Shown here: in pieces, positions 50,525-63,111 of the stretch
How the letters are laid out: the number at the start of each line of letters is the position of its first letter
Numbering within the stretch: the first letter of the stretch is position 1
Source: Semisulcospira habei
Lineage: Eukaryota > Mollusca > Gastropoda > Semisulcospiridae
DNA length: 64,000 nucleotides
Direction of reading: 5' to 3'
Assembly (NCBI GenBank): GCA_036245525.1
Contig: BTPG01000008.1
Span: 28,297,040-28,361,039, forward strand
Position numbers and translations under genes: made by a program
The notes under the pieces: generated by a model
The model's database searches: none
Told to the model about the DNA's origin: nothing
What the model saw: only the letters and a program-made list of their open reading frames with translations

Positions 50525-51390
50525 GTGAGTATCTATAATTCGAGGCAAATTTGTATCGTTACATTGTTGTGTAATGTTCTGTGCATCTACTGTGGGAAAT
50601 CAGGGTATTAACCCGACCACATATAGTAGCGCACCTTCATGTTTGTGTATGTATGTTTCTCCTGCCCACTTCCTAAGTTCCGGAGAAAGACATGGGTTAT
50701 ATACGAGACCTAATCCATTCGTTTGAGGATGGAAATGATCGTCTTATTCTATACCTGCGTATTTCTCTGTGGGCTGGCGATTGGGTGCCTGATAGGCGGG
50801 GGCAGGGGATCTAACTGTTGTCTGTCCAGCGCTGTGATTCCCCTTGGTTTGCATACAATTCTGCCAGCGCTAGCCTCACCTATCTGGTTTGTGAGTATCT
50901 ATAACTCGAGGCAAATTTGTATCGTTACATTGTTGTGTAATGTTCTGTGCATCTACTGTGGGAAATCAGGGTATTTACCCGACCACGTATAGTAGCGCAC
51001 CTTCATGTTTGTGTATGTATGTTTCTCCTGCCCACTTCCTAAGTTCCGGAGAAAGACATGGGTTATATAAGAGACCTGATCCATTCGTTTGAGGATGGAA
51101 ATGATCGTCTTATTCTATACCTGCGTATTTCTCTGTGGGCTGGCGATTGGGTGCCTGATAGGCGGGGGCAGGGGATCTAACTGTTGTCTGTCCAGCGCTG
51201 TGATTCCCCTTGGTTTGCATACAATTCTGCCAGCGCTAGCCTCACCTATCTGGTTTGTGAGTATCCTTGCAGTAGCGACCCCACAAACAGCGTTGCGACT
51301 CCCACAAATCAATAAAAAATAGGTCTTGTTCTTCGCACGAGTGAAATATCGCCGTCCGCCATATTTGTTTGTATCGGTGACTGTCTTCTT

Positions 51391-51561
51391 ATCTCCATCG
51401 CAAAGAAGTACCCAACGGAGAAAGAAACACGCTTAGAAAAAACGGTACAACACAATTTATTAATATTTCGGGTAAATACCCTTTGTCAAAATAGACAAAC
51501 AAACAGAGACATTATTTGCTACTTATCTTCAGATGCAGAAGGAATGTGCATCTCCATCGCA
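51391..51561 (-). mobile_element. R4 retroelement tail insertion with 12-bp duplication
   Basis: ATCTCCATCGCA at 51391-51402 and 51550-51561 flanks a 147-bp insert. On the minus strand the insert reads GGGTATTTACCCGAAATATT ... GTGTTGTACC ... TTCTAAGCGTG, matching 8070-8135. Harbinger copy 1 has the near-identical target (ATCTCCAACGCA) once. Confidence 0.75.
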
Positions 51562-51799
51562 GAAGAGGGTAAAATTTTTGACCAATCAGAGAAAAGGTTC
51601 GCCTTTGTTTGCTCAACACGTTGATCGAACCTTTTTTGACATCGAACTATGGTTTGCCGAGGTTCGTGAACTACTTCGAACTAGGTTCGCCGTATCTTTA
51701 GATCGTCCAATTAAGAACCAACCTGGTTCGTCCGAGATCGTGAACTGTAGTTCGTCAGAGTTCGCGAACTAAAGTTCGTTTAATTAAGAACATGCTTTA

Positions 51800-52400
51800 T
51801 GCAAACACTGTTTTCTGAAAAATCATGCGGGTATTAATGAGTATATAGTTTTTTTCGTAAAAGAAAAATTAAAGTTATGTTAGCTGTTTTACAAATGACT
51901 CCTAAAAAGTGGTGCAGAACATTGTCTTATTTTCACACCTAGGGCATACAGGTCACAAAGGACCTAATCGTACCCGACAACCGAGACCAGCTGTAGGCTT
52001 ATGTAAATACCCTATACAAAAAACGCATGCGATTATTAATGAGAAGATTGGGGGTTTTTTTCATAAAAAGATTCAATTGTTTTAAAATTAACCCATATAA
52101 TTCGTGAAATTAATCGCCAAAATGTGAAAATATATTTTTTTTCAAAAAAATATTTAATTATCACTCGAAATGTTCTAGAGGTACAATGCTGGTTAACATA
52201 GCTATACGCAAAATATCCAATAAAAATAAGAAACATTACGTACTCCAGTGTGGATCAACCGGTTTTTGTGAAACGGCCGTTTTCTCGCCAATGAGCATCT
52301 TAATAAAAAAGATCGAAAAAATGGTCCGCAGATAATTATTTTAGGGACAATATCCTAAAATTTCAAGCTTGTCCGTCCTCAAACGCGGGCTCTAGTCGCT
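51800..52400. other. No supported gene; AT-rich
   Basis: Nothing recognisable apart from A- and T-runs. Confidence 0.55.
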
Positions 52401-52402
52401 GT

Positions 52403-53536
<1,134 letters not shown>

Positions 53537-53605
53537 GTGCGGGAGGCATATATTCTTATGTGCCCCTGCGGCAGCAGGGGCACATGAGAATATATGCCTC
53601 CTGCA
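53537..53605. repeat. Family B foldback core, copy B25
   Basis: Arms GCGGGAGGCATATATTCTTA / TGAGAATATATGCCTCCTGC around GTGCCCCTGCGGCAGCAGGGGCAC. Copy-specific changes are present in both arms. Confidence 0.85.
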
Positions 53606-53832
53606 GATGGGAATCAGTCGGTTTTAATCTCTGCTTTTTAGACGGAGGAGCTAGCTTACTGACGTTTACGCTTGTGAGTTTCTTGTCCAATGCGGTTCAT
53701 CTCAGTGCTTTGTCCGGAACATCGCCGAGATTTAGAATTCAGTTTACACCGCACGTATGCACTCAGACACTAAGATCAAATGCGACCTCATATAAGAAAA
53801 GGATGTAAATGTAGATTATCCCAGGCACAAAT

Positions 53833-53903
53833 TTAGCAAGAGCCATAGATTTTCATGAGCCCCTGCATCCGCAGGGGCTCATGAGAATCTATCAGTCTCT
53901 TGC
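53833..53903. repeat. Family B foldback core, copy B26
   Basis: Arms AGCAAGAGCCATAGATTTTC / GAGAATCTATCAGTCTCTTGC around CCCCTGCATCCGCAGGGG. Confidence 0.82.
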
Positions 53904-54308
53904 GTATGGGGCTTGGGGTGTCTGCGGAACTGAAACCCGTTATCGGGACGCACTCGAATCCCGATCGGAAGGGATAAGGCAGTTCGTTAGTTGCTGCACT
54001 GGCTGCAGCTCATCCGGACTGTTGCAGAGTGCAGACGAGTTATTCTGTCTGTCTAGCAGACTTTACACTTACTCACTGTCAGTTTCAGACTACCGTCAAG
54101 TCTCTAGAGTGTATGGGAACTGACAGTGACACTCCAATGGCCTCGTTATTTTATTATTATTTAAAATGTGTACTGGAATACAGTTTCGACTCTTCTATTC
54201 TCACGGCTACCGCCAAATCCCCATCGAAAGGTTCGACATGCCCTGTTTGTTCCATGGTATTCAGTTTTCCACCCAAAGAAGCTTGATCACAATGAGCTCA
54301 GTCGAATC

Positions 54309-54560
<252 letters not shown>

Positions 54561-55052
54561 AATTGTACCACAAAATTGCCTAGGTGTTGCCTTTTCAAAA
54601 TTAGTATGTCTTCTTCCACTGCAACACCTCATAAAGCTTTAGGGATGCAATCCACGCTGGACTAGTGGTTGCTACCAGTCAAATTCTGGAGGCGGCTTCT
54701 AGTACATGCGTTGTGTTTGCAATTTCAGGTTACGCCGTATGTCTACCTGAAGAGCCCACCCCCCCACCCCCTCCCTGGGGCGAACCCGGTCGTGAGCGGC
54801 AAAAACTTTAAATCTACTCAGCAGGTCCAAAATCTGTTTGAAAATATTTTCTAGCATCCCCCCCTCGGGGGGAACACTGGATATTCTCCAGCGGGTGGCG
54901 GGGCGCCTGGGGAAATAAGCGATGCAGTCACAAAAGGCAGCTGATGACACAATGCAAGCTTACCAGCCTTGAATTCCATGGCATTAGCACAACATTCTCA
55001 GAATTTATTTTTTTTTAAAACCAAAAATTACGTCCCTTGGAACTACTCTGAT
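54561..55052. other. No supported gene
   Basis: C-rich CCCACCCCCCCACCCC near 54760 and CCCCCCCTCGGGGGG near 54858; no recognisable gene or element. Confidence 0.5.
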
Positions 55053-55097
55053 TGAGTGCATTTTTTGGCTTTGGGCGACGCCTTTGTTAAAAGCAAA

Positions 55098-55192
<95 letters not shown>

Positions 55193-55250
55193 GCACTCCG
55201 AATCAAGGGCACAACTCTTGCCATAACTGCCATAACTTCCGTTTTCTCCC
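55053..55250. repeat. Repeat P/Q with (TA)n, copy 2
   Basis: Q-like GGGCGACGCCTTTGTTAAAA (55053-55098), (TA)n (55099-55187), then P inverted (CAAGGGCACAACTCTTGCCA, 55194-55250). Confidence 0.65.
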
Positions 55251-55740
55251 CCCTGGGCCGGTCCGGAATCGTCATCAATAGTCTAGCAGATTTTCGCAAT
55301 TTCTGCAGACTAAGTAGTTCGTCAAAAGAGTAACAATGGTTTGCAGGTACGAAACGAAAGTACTAATGCCATATAGTTTATGGATGGCAACAATATTTGT
55401 CCTTAGGATGGAGACATTTTTGTAGAAGTGTTTTTCGAAAGCTATTTTTCGATGTGAGGGAACCAGTCCTCGTACACCGCCCGGATAAGGTGCAAGACAT
55501 TTTTTGTGCATAACATTGAAAATTTCAAGCATACAAGTTACAAGTTTATTCCAGTGAGTAAATTAAAATCATCAGCAAGTAAACATGCATACATATATAC
55601 GATAAAATAACTTTAAAAGTATTATTTTTAATGCGGTAAGCATGGTCGCGTCGTAGTTTCAAAATGGCGGTCAGCGAGAAGCCTTCTAAAAAAAGTCAAT
55701 CAGACGCGCACGGTTGATAAAGCTTTACTTTGCTCCTGAA

Positions 55741-55915
55741 TTGAAACAAAAATAAAAATGTTAAATGTTTAGGGCTTAACGTCTTTTGTCCACCACGAGG
55801 GTGATTTCAAAGACGGGGACAACGAAAAAGGGTCTGAGCAAATTTTGACCCAAGCTGGATTCGAACCCGGGACCTTTTGGTCTGGAGGCAAACGCTTTTA
55901 CCATGACTTTGAAAC
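55741..55915 (-). mobile_element. SINE-2, copy b, with 7-bp target duplication
   Basis: The SINE (55748-55908) is flanked by TTGAAAC at 55741-55747 and 55909-55915. On the minus strand it has ATGGTAAAAGCGTTTGCC, B box GGTTCGAATCC, and the body ATCACCCTCGTGGTGGACAA. The other 5.6-kb unit has an uninterrupted CTCTGTTTCAATTC at the matching place (near 33487-33500). Confidence 0.9.
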
Positions 55916-56743
55916 AGAGATTATTTTCGATTTGAACATCTTATCAACGTCAAATACGTTATTTTTCCTGGTCTTGAAAACAGCCTTTTCCACAGAACTC
56001 GGTCTTTTGTGGGAGGAAAGCATATCGAAAGTAAACTCCCTTTGTGCATGTTGTGCAATGTGTCTGCCGACCATCTTCAACATTCTTTGGCCGGATACAA
56101 CATGCATGTTGTTCGTCTGTTTTTCAGCCTAACGGCTCTAAGTGCAGGTCTGCTCTTTTTTTAATTTTATTAGTGGAGATGGGATTTTTAACTGGTCAAG
56201 CACACTTGTATCCGACTGGTCTTAAGCACAAGCCAGGCAGAATGAAATCCATCTCCGAACCGTTTTCATCAAAATCACCATGTTCAGCTAAACACCTAAA
56301 TATAAAATTTTAATTTTTGCACCCAATTCAACCAATCCGCACTCAAGTACTCACAAGGATTCTTATGATTAAGCTTTATCAGGACTGCATGAGACACAAT
56401 ACAGATAGTAGCCCTCTCTATTATATTACATGTTTTATTTATTTATTTATTATTGATTCATGTATGTATTCACTTACATATTTATTTATTATTTATCCTT
56501 TTAATTATGGATGGAAGGAATTCCTTGATGCACATGATCACTATAGTGGTATGGTAGTGGTCACCAAGGAGAGGAAATTTGTTTTCAATATGCATACATC
56601 TGTGCATGTTCATAATCTATCCTTTACTTAACATGCATATTTATTTACGTCCCAGGTATCCCCAACTTATTTTATTAATTTATTATTTGTTTGTTTGTTT
56701 GTTTGTTTGTGATGTATGTTTGCACATACACATCAGCATAAAA

Positions 56744-57096
56744 TGATTGTTTAACGTCCCGACAGCAACAAGACTTTCTCAGGACGTGCCTGCACTGCTT
56801 GTGAAAAAACCCAAACTAAACAGAATATTGAATGTATGTCGCCAGCTGGTCTAATACACTAAATAAACCTAACTAGACCCTTTAGCAACACACATCCAAT
56901 ATCAAGAGCTACAAGCAGTGCAGACAGTAGGAAGAGTTTAAAAAAGGTAAATACAGGTGAATGTACCAAGGGTAGACAGAAACACACGCCCCTGAATAGA
57001 GGGGAAAACCCACCCTGTGGGGCTGACCAGGGTCACCCTGGGAACTAAAAAGTAGTTAACCCCACCCAAGTCCCCCAGGGTAGACCTGGGTGGGGG
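56744..57096 (-). mobile_element. R3 repeat, copy 4
   Basis: Counterpart of 32299-32664 in the other unit; read inverted, with ACGTCCCGACAGCAACAAG at its left and GGTAGACCTGGGTGGG at its right. Confidence 0.8.
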
Positions 57097-57924
57097 AATC
57101 AGCATACAAGATGAAAACATACATATACACATATATGATGTGAACATAACATGTACACATATATGGTAATAGGTGCATACCACCCGCTCCCCACCCCACA
57201 TACAAAACCACAGAACACCCATTAAAGGACATGCACATCTGTGCATGTTCATAATATATCCTTTACTTGGTATTCATATGTCCTAGTTATTTAAATTTAT
57301 TATTTATTTTTATTTGTTTGAAAAGTAGGTTTTGTACATATGCTGATGTTTACATACACATATATGGTAATACTGCCCACTCCCAACCCCACTCCACAAC
57401 CAGAGAACACCCACCAAACGACACTTACATCTGTGCATGTTCATAATCTATCCTTTACTGAGCATTCATATGTCCCAGGTATCTTGACTTACTTTATCTT
57501 TTTTATTTAACCGCCATGAGATGGCATTGGTCGCCTGCTCGACATTAAACCCAAATAACTATATATTTAAATTATTTATTTATTTTGTTTGCTTGTAATG
57601 AAGGTTTTGTGCATACACATCAGCAAACAAGAAAATATACACATATATAGATGGTAATAGGTGCCATACTGCCTGCTCCCAACCCTTACCTAAATACACA
57701 CATAAAACCGCAGAACACCTACCAAAGGAAGGACATGCACATCTGTGTATGTTCATAATTTTTAATCTATCCTTTACCTAGCATGCATATGTCCCAGGTA
57801 CCTTAGACTTACTTTATCTTATTTATTTAAATTATTTATTTATTTTGTTTGTTTGTAATGTAGGTTTTGTACATACACATCAGCATACAGCTCAAGAACA
57901 TACACCATGGTGCCCCTGTGCATG

Positions 57925-58300
57925 TGGCCACCAGTACTATTCTGTCAGATCTGTCACACCCAGCCAATCATCTCTTCGAGCTTCTGCCCTCTGGCCGGCG
58001 GTTTCGTGCTTTTAAAGCCAGAACCTCTCGATTCAGATGCATTTTTTTTTTTCCAGAAGCTGTCCTCAATACATCACCATGCACGGAACAACGTGATTCC
58101 ATGATTTGTGACATATGACTGATTTGTGTTTAATATTGTGTTTATCTATCTTTTAGTGCTGTATATAGGATGATCGCCAACTAAGTGTATTACATGATGA
58201 ATGCCCTACAAGTGAGGGCATATTTTACTGTCGCAATGCCACACAAAAATCCTTGTAACGTTTTACTTGGTGAATAAATGTCTTATGTCTTATACACGTA
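57925..58300 (+). mobile_element. LINE 3' end fragment, right unit
   Basis: Encodes SSFCPLAGGF or, in another frame, FELLPSGRRFRAFKARTSRF, then an FPEAVLNTS-like end. It continues to TGAATAAATGTCTTATGTCT. Same fragment as 30724-31080. Confidence 0.6.
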
Positions 58301-60676
58301 CATGGTAATAGGTGCAGTATCACTCGCTCCCAACCCCAATCCAGTTACACACACAAAACCGCAGAACATCCACCAATGTACATCTGTGCATGATCATAAT
58401 CTATACTTTACTTAGCATTCTTATGTCCCAGGTATCTTTGACTTAATTTATCTTATTTATTTAACTGCCGTGAGATGGCCGTAGTCTACCGCGCGGCGTT
58501 AAACCCAAATAACTATTTATTAAAATTATTAATTTATGTTTGTTTGTAATGTAGGTTTTGTACATACACGGTAATAGGTGCCATACGGCCCCACTTTCAA
58601 CCCCAGCCCACATACAAAACCACAGAACACCCACAAAAGACATGCACAATTGTATACTGATGGGCATTAGTGGACTGTAAAATCTATATATAGAGACTTC
58701 AGGTTAAGCAAGTGGCTTGTATTGACTGCCTGTATTTTAGCTGCCCACCTACAAATTTCATGTGTACAGTTAACCACACTGCACATGCAGCCATCAGTTC
58801 TGTGAAAAGTACTGTTGGCCTCATGCACAGGGGCACCAAAACTTAGAGATAAGGCCACACCTGATAACAATAACAGTACTAATAATAATATGCATACTCA
58901 GCCACTAGTTCTGTAAACAGCACCTTTGTAAACAGTACCAGTGGCCAAATGCACACATACATCATGGATGTTGCTACCACTGATCACTTCAAACAATAGG
59001 CTGCCCAGTTCACATTTTGATACCGTGAACTAGCCTGCACATGCAGTCATCAGTTCTGTAAATAGTACTGGTGGCCACATGCACAGCGGCACCAAACTTA
59101 AAGGTGAGGCCAAAACTGCCACCTCAAACAAAACCAAACGCTACCTACACACACATATCAATGATACAGTCAACCTCTGTGTGCGTTAGGGGGAACACGC
59201 TTAAAGTATGGGACTGTAAATCTTACAGCGAAATGTCAAAACCAGTAAGAAGATAATGTAACAGCAACAAGTACATGTATTTTGTAAACCACTCAAAACA
59301 TGACAACTCATCGAGTCTAATGGTGTTATGAGCGGGTGATGGAAACACTGAAAGAAATAGTACGTGTACATTATAAAGTATGTGCCTCCTCCCCCCTCCC
59401 CCCCCCCTCCCCCATAACTAGCTGTTTATCATAAAACATAGATATCTCATTCATTTGATCACTTGACTGATTTATTAAATCATCTCTGTGTCACCTTTCT
59501 CCGTTTTCTTTCTCGTTTTAATCCCAATATATATGTCAGTGCTAATGTCAGCTGCTAAGAATCCTTGCAGCGAACTGCAAATGTCTATATGCAGACAAAC
59601 TGCAAATAACACAGCAGCAAAATAAGTTCCTCTTTTGTGCAGTAGGCTACTGCTAGCAAGATAGGGTTCAATTTTAAACAAAGCATTGCATGAACTTCCA
59701 AGCGTGTTCACATTGTGCTGTGTATTTTTTTTTTTTCAGTGTGAAGTGTACTCTACCATCAGTGATCACTGAGACTGCATAATTGGCACTGGCAGTGATC
59801 GCACATCACAACATAGCTTGTCAGTGCAACTGATTAAAATAAATGTTACTGCTGCATAAAATAATTAATCAAGTTCCGAAACTTTGCTCAGCCATGACAG
59901 TTAAAACCAAGTGGTGTGGCACTCTTTTTCTTTTACAGAATGCAGCATAGGTTTTGAAGATAGCGTTTGTGTTGCCGGTGGGTTGCGTTTTGTTTTGGTG
60001 CTGTGTTGTCAAAATAAAACGGGCAAAGCGATGGTAAAGTGAATGGAAATAAACGTGACAAACCTTTATCAAGCCGTAAAAATGCACACAGCAACTTTAC
60101 ACATTTGCTTTTTTTTTTTAAAAAAACATGCTTATGTAGAACAAATCAAAAAGAACCCATCGGCACACCGAAATTCACGTCCGCGGAGGTCGGGGCATCA
60201 CGTGATGTTTTGATCACGTGATTTTGGGATACCTTATTGTTGAGTAACGATATTAATTTTGAGTTCAAGGCAAGCGTTTTCGTAATTGTTTCTTCTCTTA
60301 ATATATCTAAGTGTGAAAATATTACTTAAAAAAATTAAATCCTTTTAAGTGACATATAGTGCATACTACCACTGAATACAGGAACAATGAGACCCGTGTA
60401 AACTACTGATCCCCTGTAAACATGGCCGCAAATGTCCTGGTTTCGTCTGCAGCCATACTGGAAACAAAATGTGCTACAGAAAAATGTCTCCATCCTCCGG
60501 CGGTTTAAAACGAGTGCGCACTGCTTTTATTCATACTAGACTTCAATTTGATAGACCCAAACCTTTGTTACTCTCTAGAAAATCACTATCTCGTAAACGG
60601 CTGATCGTCTATGAAGGGCAGCTGCTACTGAGACTACAAAGTGTAGACGTCACGTGCTTGAACCAGTCGCAGAATT

Positions 60677-60718
60677 AAAGAGTATAGAGGCTAAATAGGC
60701 GTAGCCTCTATACTCTTT
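60677..60718. repeat. Perfect 17-bp hairpin
   Basis: AAAGAGTATAGAGGCTA-aataggcg-TAGCCTCTATACTCTTT. It begins about 40 bases past the end of the right 5.4-kb unit. No second copy was seen. Confidence 0.8.
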
Positions 60719-60775
60719 GGCAGCATCGACAACAGTTCAACACCTTAACTGCCAAGATAAAGTGAACATAATCCA

Positions 60776-60836
60776 ACTGCAGGACACATAGACCCTCAGG
60801 CATGAGAACCAGCGGGGGTTTATGTCTCTTGCAGCT
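60776..60836. repeat. Family B remnant, copy B27
   Basis: TGCAGGACACATAGACCCTC and AGCGGGGGTTTATGTCTCTT keep the arm order, with a partly deleted centre. Confidence 0.6.
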
Positions 60837-60849
60837 GGGTCAGTAACAG

Positions 60850-61095
60850 TGAGGTTATGTTTACAACGAACGACTCCAAACCAACGAACGAGAGCGAAGA
60901 GTCATGGCGGATAACCAGCTTGGGTCATAAACATAGACAACACTCTAAACATCTCCAAGAGGCTTGGTTCCTCATGAGCCCTGCGGGCTCATGAGGAACC
61001 ATGCCTCTTGGAGATGTTTGGATAGTTGTCTGTCCGGCCGGCCGCCGTGATTTCGCTCTCGTTCGTTGCAGCGAGTCGTTCTTGGCAAACGAAAC
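60850..61095. mobile_element. Long foldback with a family-B-like core, copy B28
   Basis: The core 60948-61019 has 35-bp arms with a single mismatch (AAACATCTCCAAGAGGCTTG ... CTCATGAGCCC-tgc-GGGCTCATGAG). Outside it, CCAACGAACGAGAGCGAAGA and TTCGCTCTCGTTCGTTG form a second, outer inverted repeat separated from the core by unpaired sequence. Total about 240 bp. Confidence 0.85.
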
Positions 61096-61600
61096 CTCGC
61101 GAGTGTTCGCCGTGCCCCGGTAGTTAAATGGTTCCACGAATACCAACCGCTCTAATCAATCACTGTCACGATACTGCACTGAGATTGTAATCTTCATACC
61201 GTCCAAATTAGTTTGGTGATCCTTCGTGAAGCTTTCTCAGCTACCTCTATGACATAAATGATGCCGGTCCACCCCCCATAGACTCAATGCTCGATGACAT
61301 AATGTTCAGAACTTCTAAACTTACTCTAGGCTTATATACACTTAGTACAATGACTGCTATACATATGTGTGTTTTGTTATTTTAGAGTCTGCTTGATTGT
61401 GATGTATGTATGTTTTATGTGTTGATGTTCATATGGACGCTCGTCAGTTATGCCGCAAAAAATTCCTAATATTTATGCATATGGCAATAAAGTTTATCTT
61501 ATCTCTTATGTTATCTTATATTCAGAGTGAAGTATGAACGTGTTGCTGTGTGATTTGGGACGACTTACGACTCTCTCTCTTGTTTGCTTCATTTGTGGGG
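61096..61600. other. Probable LINE 3' tail near the end; otherwise nothing
   Basis: ATGGCAATAAAGTTTATCTT followed by ATCTCTTATGTTATC at about 61480-61520 looks like a LINE 3' UTR with polyadenylation signal and short tail repeats. No reverse transcriptase sequence was found upstream. Confidence 0.4.
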
Positions 61601-61604
61601 ATGG

Positions 61605-61660
61605 AGGGGGGGGGGGGGCGCGGCGGGGGGGGGGGGGGGGGGCGATGGGGAGCACAGGGG
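61605..61660. repeat. Poly-G tract
   Basis: G-runs of 10 or more broken by GCGCGGC. Confidence 0.95.
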
Positions 61661-61859
61661 GAAGACGGTTACATCTGCAAATATTTGTTGTAGCGTTTCT
61701 TTCAGTTTGAAACTGTTTCTAAATACATGCCAACTGAGCCGACTGCTACAGGGCCGTGGAATGCGCCTCAGTGTGTCGTGTAACTGATGGCGAGTGGATG
61801 AAGTTACGTTTTTGTTTCAGCAGGAGGCGTGGTGTGACGTTCCGGCGTGTTAGTGTGTG

Positions 61860-61977
61860 TTAACTCATTCAAGGTGCAACCAGCGTCAATAGCTGCAGCA
61901 GTGTCGTGTAGCGTTGCCGTCGGTAACGCTATATGACACTATCGCAGCTATTGATGCGGACCGCCTTGAATGATTTA

Positions 61978-61978
<1 letters not shown>
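61860..61978 (+). mobile_element. Family F TTAA foldback
   Basis: TTAA at 61860-61863 and 61975-61978. Ends CTCATTCAAGGTG and CGCCTTGAATGAT. The whole element is one imperfect hairpin (CAATAGCTGC / GCAGCTATTG, GTGTCGTGTAGCGTTGCCG / CGGTAACGCTATATGACAC). The outer ends resemble families A and E; the stem does not. Confidence 0.88.

Positions 61979-61980
<2 letters not shown>

Positions 61981-62047
<67 letters not shown>
61981..62047. repeat. (TG)n microsatellite
   Basis: About 33 units, starting three bases after the TTAA of family F. Confidence 0.97.
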
Positions 62048-62050
<3 letters not shown>

Positions 62051-62267
62051 GTCCTCCCACTCCACACCCCTATACGAAACGGTTTGTTCAGTTCAGGAGG
62101 CATTGGATTTTCATGCGCCCGTGTATCCCATGCTTTTTGCCTGTAGGTATCAGCTCATTTACATCCAGTCAAACACTGAGATGGAGGAGTAGGCAAAGGC
62201 ATTGCGACGCTCATAGATAATTATATGAAAGTAACACGTCTGGACATGCAGTGCCCTAGAAACACAG

Positions 62268-62365
62268 TAGGGGGGGGGGAGGGGTAGGTATGTGTGTATG
62301 GGGAGAGGGGCGGGGAAGGGGGGTAGGCGGGGGAGGGGGGGGGGTAGGGGAGGGGGGTATTTTTC
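62268..62365. repeat. G-rich tract
   Basis: GGGGGGGGGAGGGG-type sequence with A, T and C interruptions. Confidence 0.9.
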
Positions 62366-62470
62366 CAGTGGCGTATGCAACCGGGGGGAGGCTGGTGGTT
62401 TCTGCCCAATCCCCAAAGAGAATTTAGGAAGGCAAGGGGAGGGCCGAATATCCCCTGACCCCGCAAGTAT

Positions 62471-62552
62471 GTTTAGCTCATGCAGACGTGCCGCCTCCGG
62501 GATACGCGGAATAAGCCGCGTATCCAGAGGCGGCACGTCTCGAATGAGTTAA
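62471..62552 (+). mobile_element. Family E TTAA foldback, copy E2
   Basis: Hairpin 62482-62540: AGACGTGCCGCCTC-c-GGGATACGCGG and the complement, nearly perfect, around a short AATAAG-type loop. The right end is CTCGAATGAG-TTAA (62549-62552). The left TTAA is mutated to TTTA. Confidence 0.85.
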
Positions 62553-62557
62553 TGAAT

Positions 62558-62745
62558 CATATTACAGTACCTGAAACTCCGGATATAACAAATCGCAGGG
62601 GACCCAATTTTTGATGTTGTTATATCCGGAGTTCGGTATAAGCGAAGTAATTTACGTAGAAAGCGTTTAGCAGGGACCTCTGAAAAAGTGTTGTTATATC
62701 CGACGTTTGTTATATCCGAACTTGTCATAAGCGGAGTAGATTGTA
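62558..62745 (-). repeat. pogo/Tigger-like transposon end fragment
   Basis: CAGTACCTGAAACTCCGGAT-ATAACAAA at the left and reiterated GTTATATCCGGAGTTCG, GTTATATCCGACGTTTG and CATAAGCGGAGT motifs resemble the terminal and subterminal repeats of pogo-type elements. Only one end was found and no transposase. Confidence 0.45.
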
Positions 62746-62921
62746 TTTTGATTTTGTATGATTTTTTTCGAGGCCCCCGTGCCCCACTCCGACCACTGTT
62801 AGTGTTACTGCAGCTTGAGCTGTGGCACGTTGGAATGTCGCCTCCCTGGATTTTAGTTTTCATTTTTGGGGGGAAAGTAATTTGTGAAACACGCTCCCCC
62901 TCCCCCTCCACCTCCGAACGT

Positions 62922-63111
62922 TTTACCCATTTCCTGCCACTGTACTTACAATTTTGCTTCTGAAATCTTTGTTAACATGGAAACATAGATACAAATTGAC
63001 CGCAGCAAAAGGAATAGATCTTCATGAGCTCCTGCGATTGAGGGGGCTCATGAGGATCTATGTCTCTTGCAGTTAGGTCGCGTTCCGTTTTGCTCGGCAG
63101 TCAAGGGTTAA
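62922..63111 (+). mobile_element. Family B foldback MITE, copy B29
   Basis: The left end ACCCATTTCCTGCCACTGTA matches copy B3. Hairpin 63002-63072 has a damaged centre (GCTCCTGCGATTGAGGGGG). The right end CTCGGCAGTCAAGGG-TTAA is at 63108-63111. Confidence 0.82.

Larger units (their letters stand above)
49452..51263. repeat. 366-bp unit array, two units inverted then three direct
   Basis: Units on the minus strand occupy 49452-49818 and 49819-50128 (the second truncated). At about 50129 the orientation flips, and plus-strand units run 50130-50495, 50496-50861 and 50862-51227, then 36 bases of a fourth. The period is exactly 366 bp and the units are almost identical. The array is flanked by TCCTTGCAGTAG on both sides, and the uninterrupted Harbinger copy at 7 kb has this once. 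Each unit contains a TATA motif, an ATG, a signal-peptide-like frame and a splice donor. Confidence 0.92.
49200..51796 (-). mobile_element. PIF/Harbinger-type non-autonomous transposon, copy 2, with two nested insertions
   Basis: Same element as 6795-7414, flanked by TTA (49197-49199 and 51797-51799) with ends containing TGTTCTTAATT / AATTAAGAACA. It has been enlarged from about 630 bp to 2.6 kb by a 1.8-kb array at 49452-51263 and a 147-bp insert at 51403-51549, each flanked by an 11-12-bp duplication. The MADF-like exon region is on the minus strand at about 49320-49450 and past the array near 51265-51350. Confidence 0.8.
55279..60636 (-). mobile_element. 5.4-kb unit with short terminal inverted repeats, right copy
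   Basis: Reverse-complement counterpart of 28377-33958. It starts TAGTCTAGCAGATTTTCGC and ends with the complement of TAGTCTCAGTAGCAGCTGCC, which has a 4-base insertion within the terminal repeat. CAA directly flanks both ends (55276-55278, 60637-60639), a possible 3-bp target duplication. It lacks the R3 insertion of the left copy and has its own SINE-2 insertion. Confidence 0.75.

Noticed and set aside
54166..54290. HGYRQIPIERFDMP, reminiscent of a retroelement reverse transcriptase motif
   Set aside because: Only about 20 residues, no flanking reverse transcriptase motifs in any frame; too short to support.
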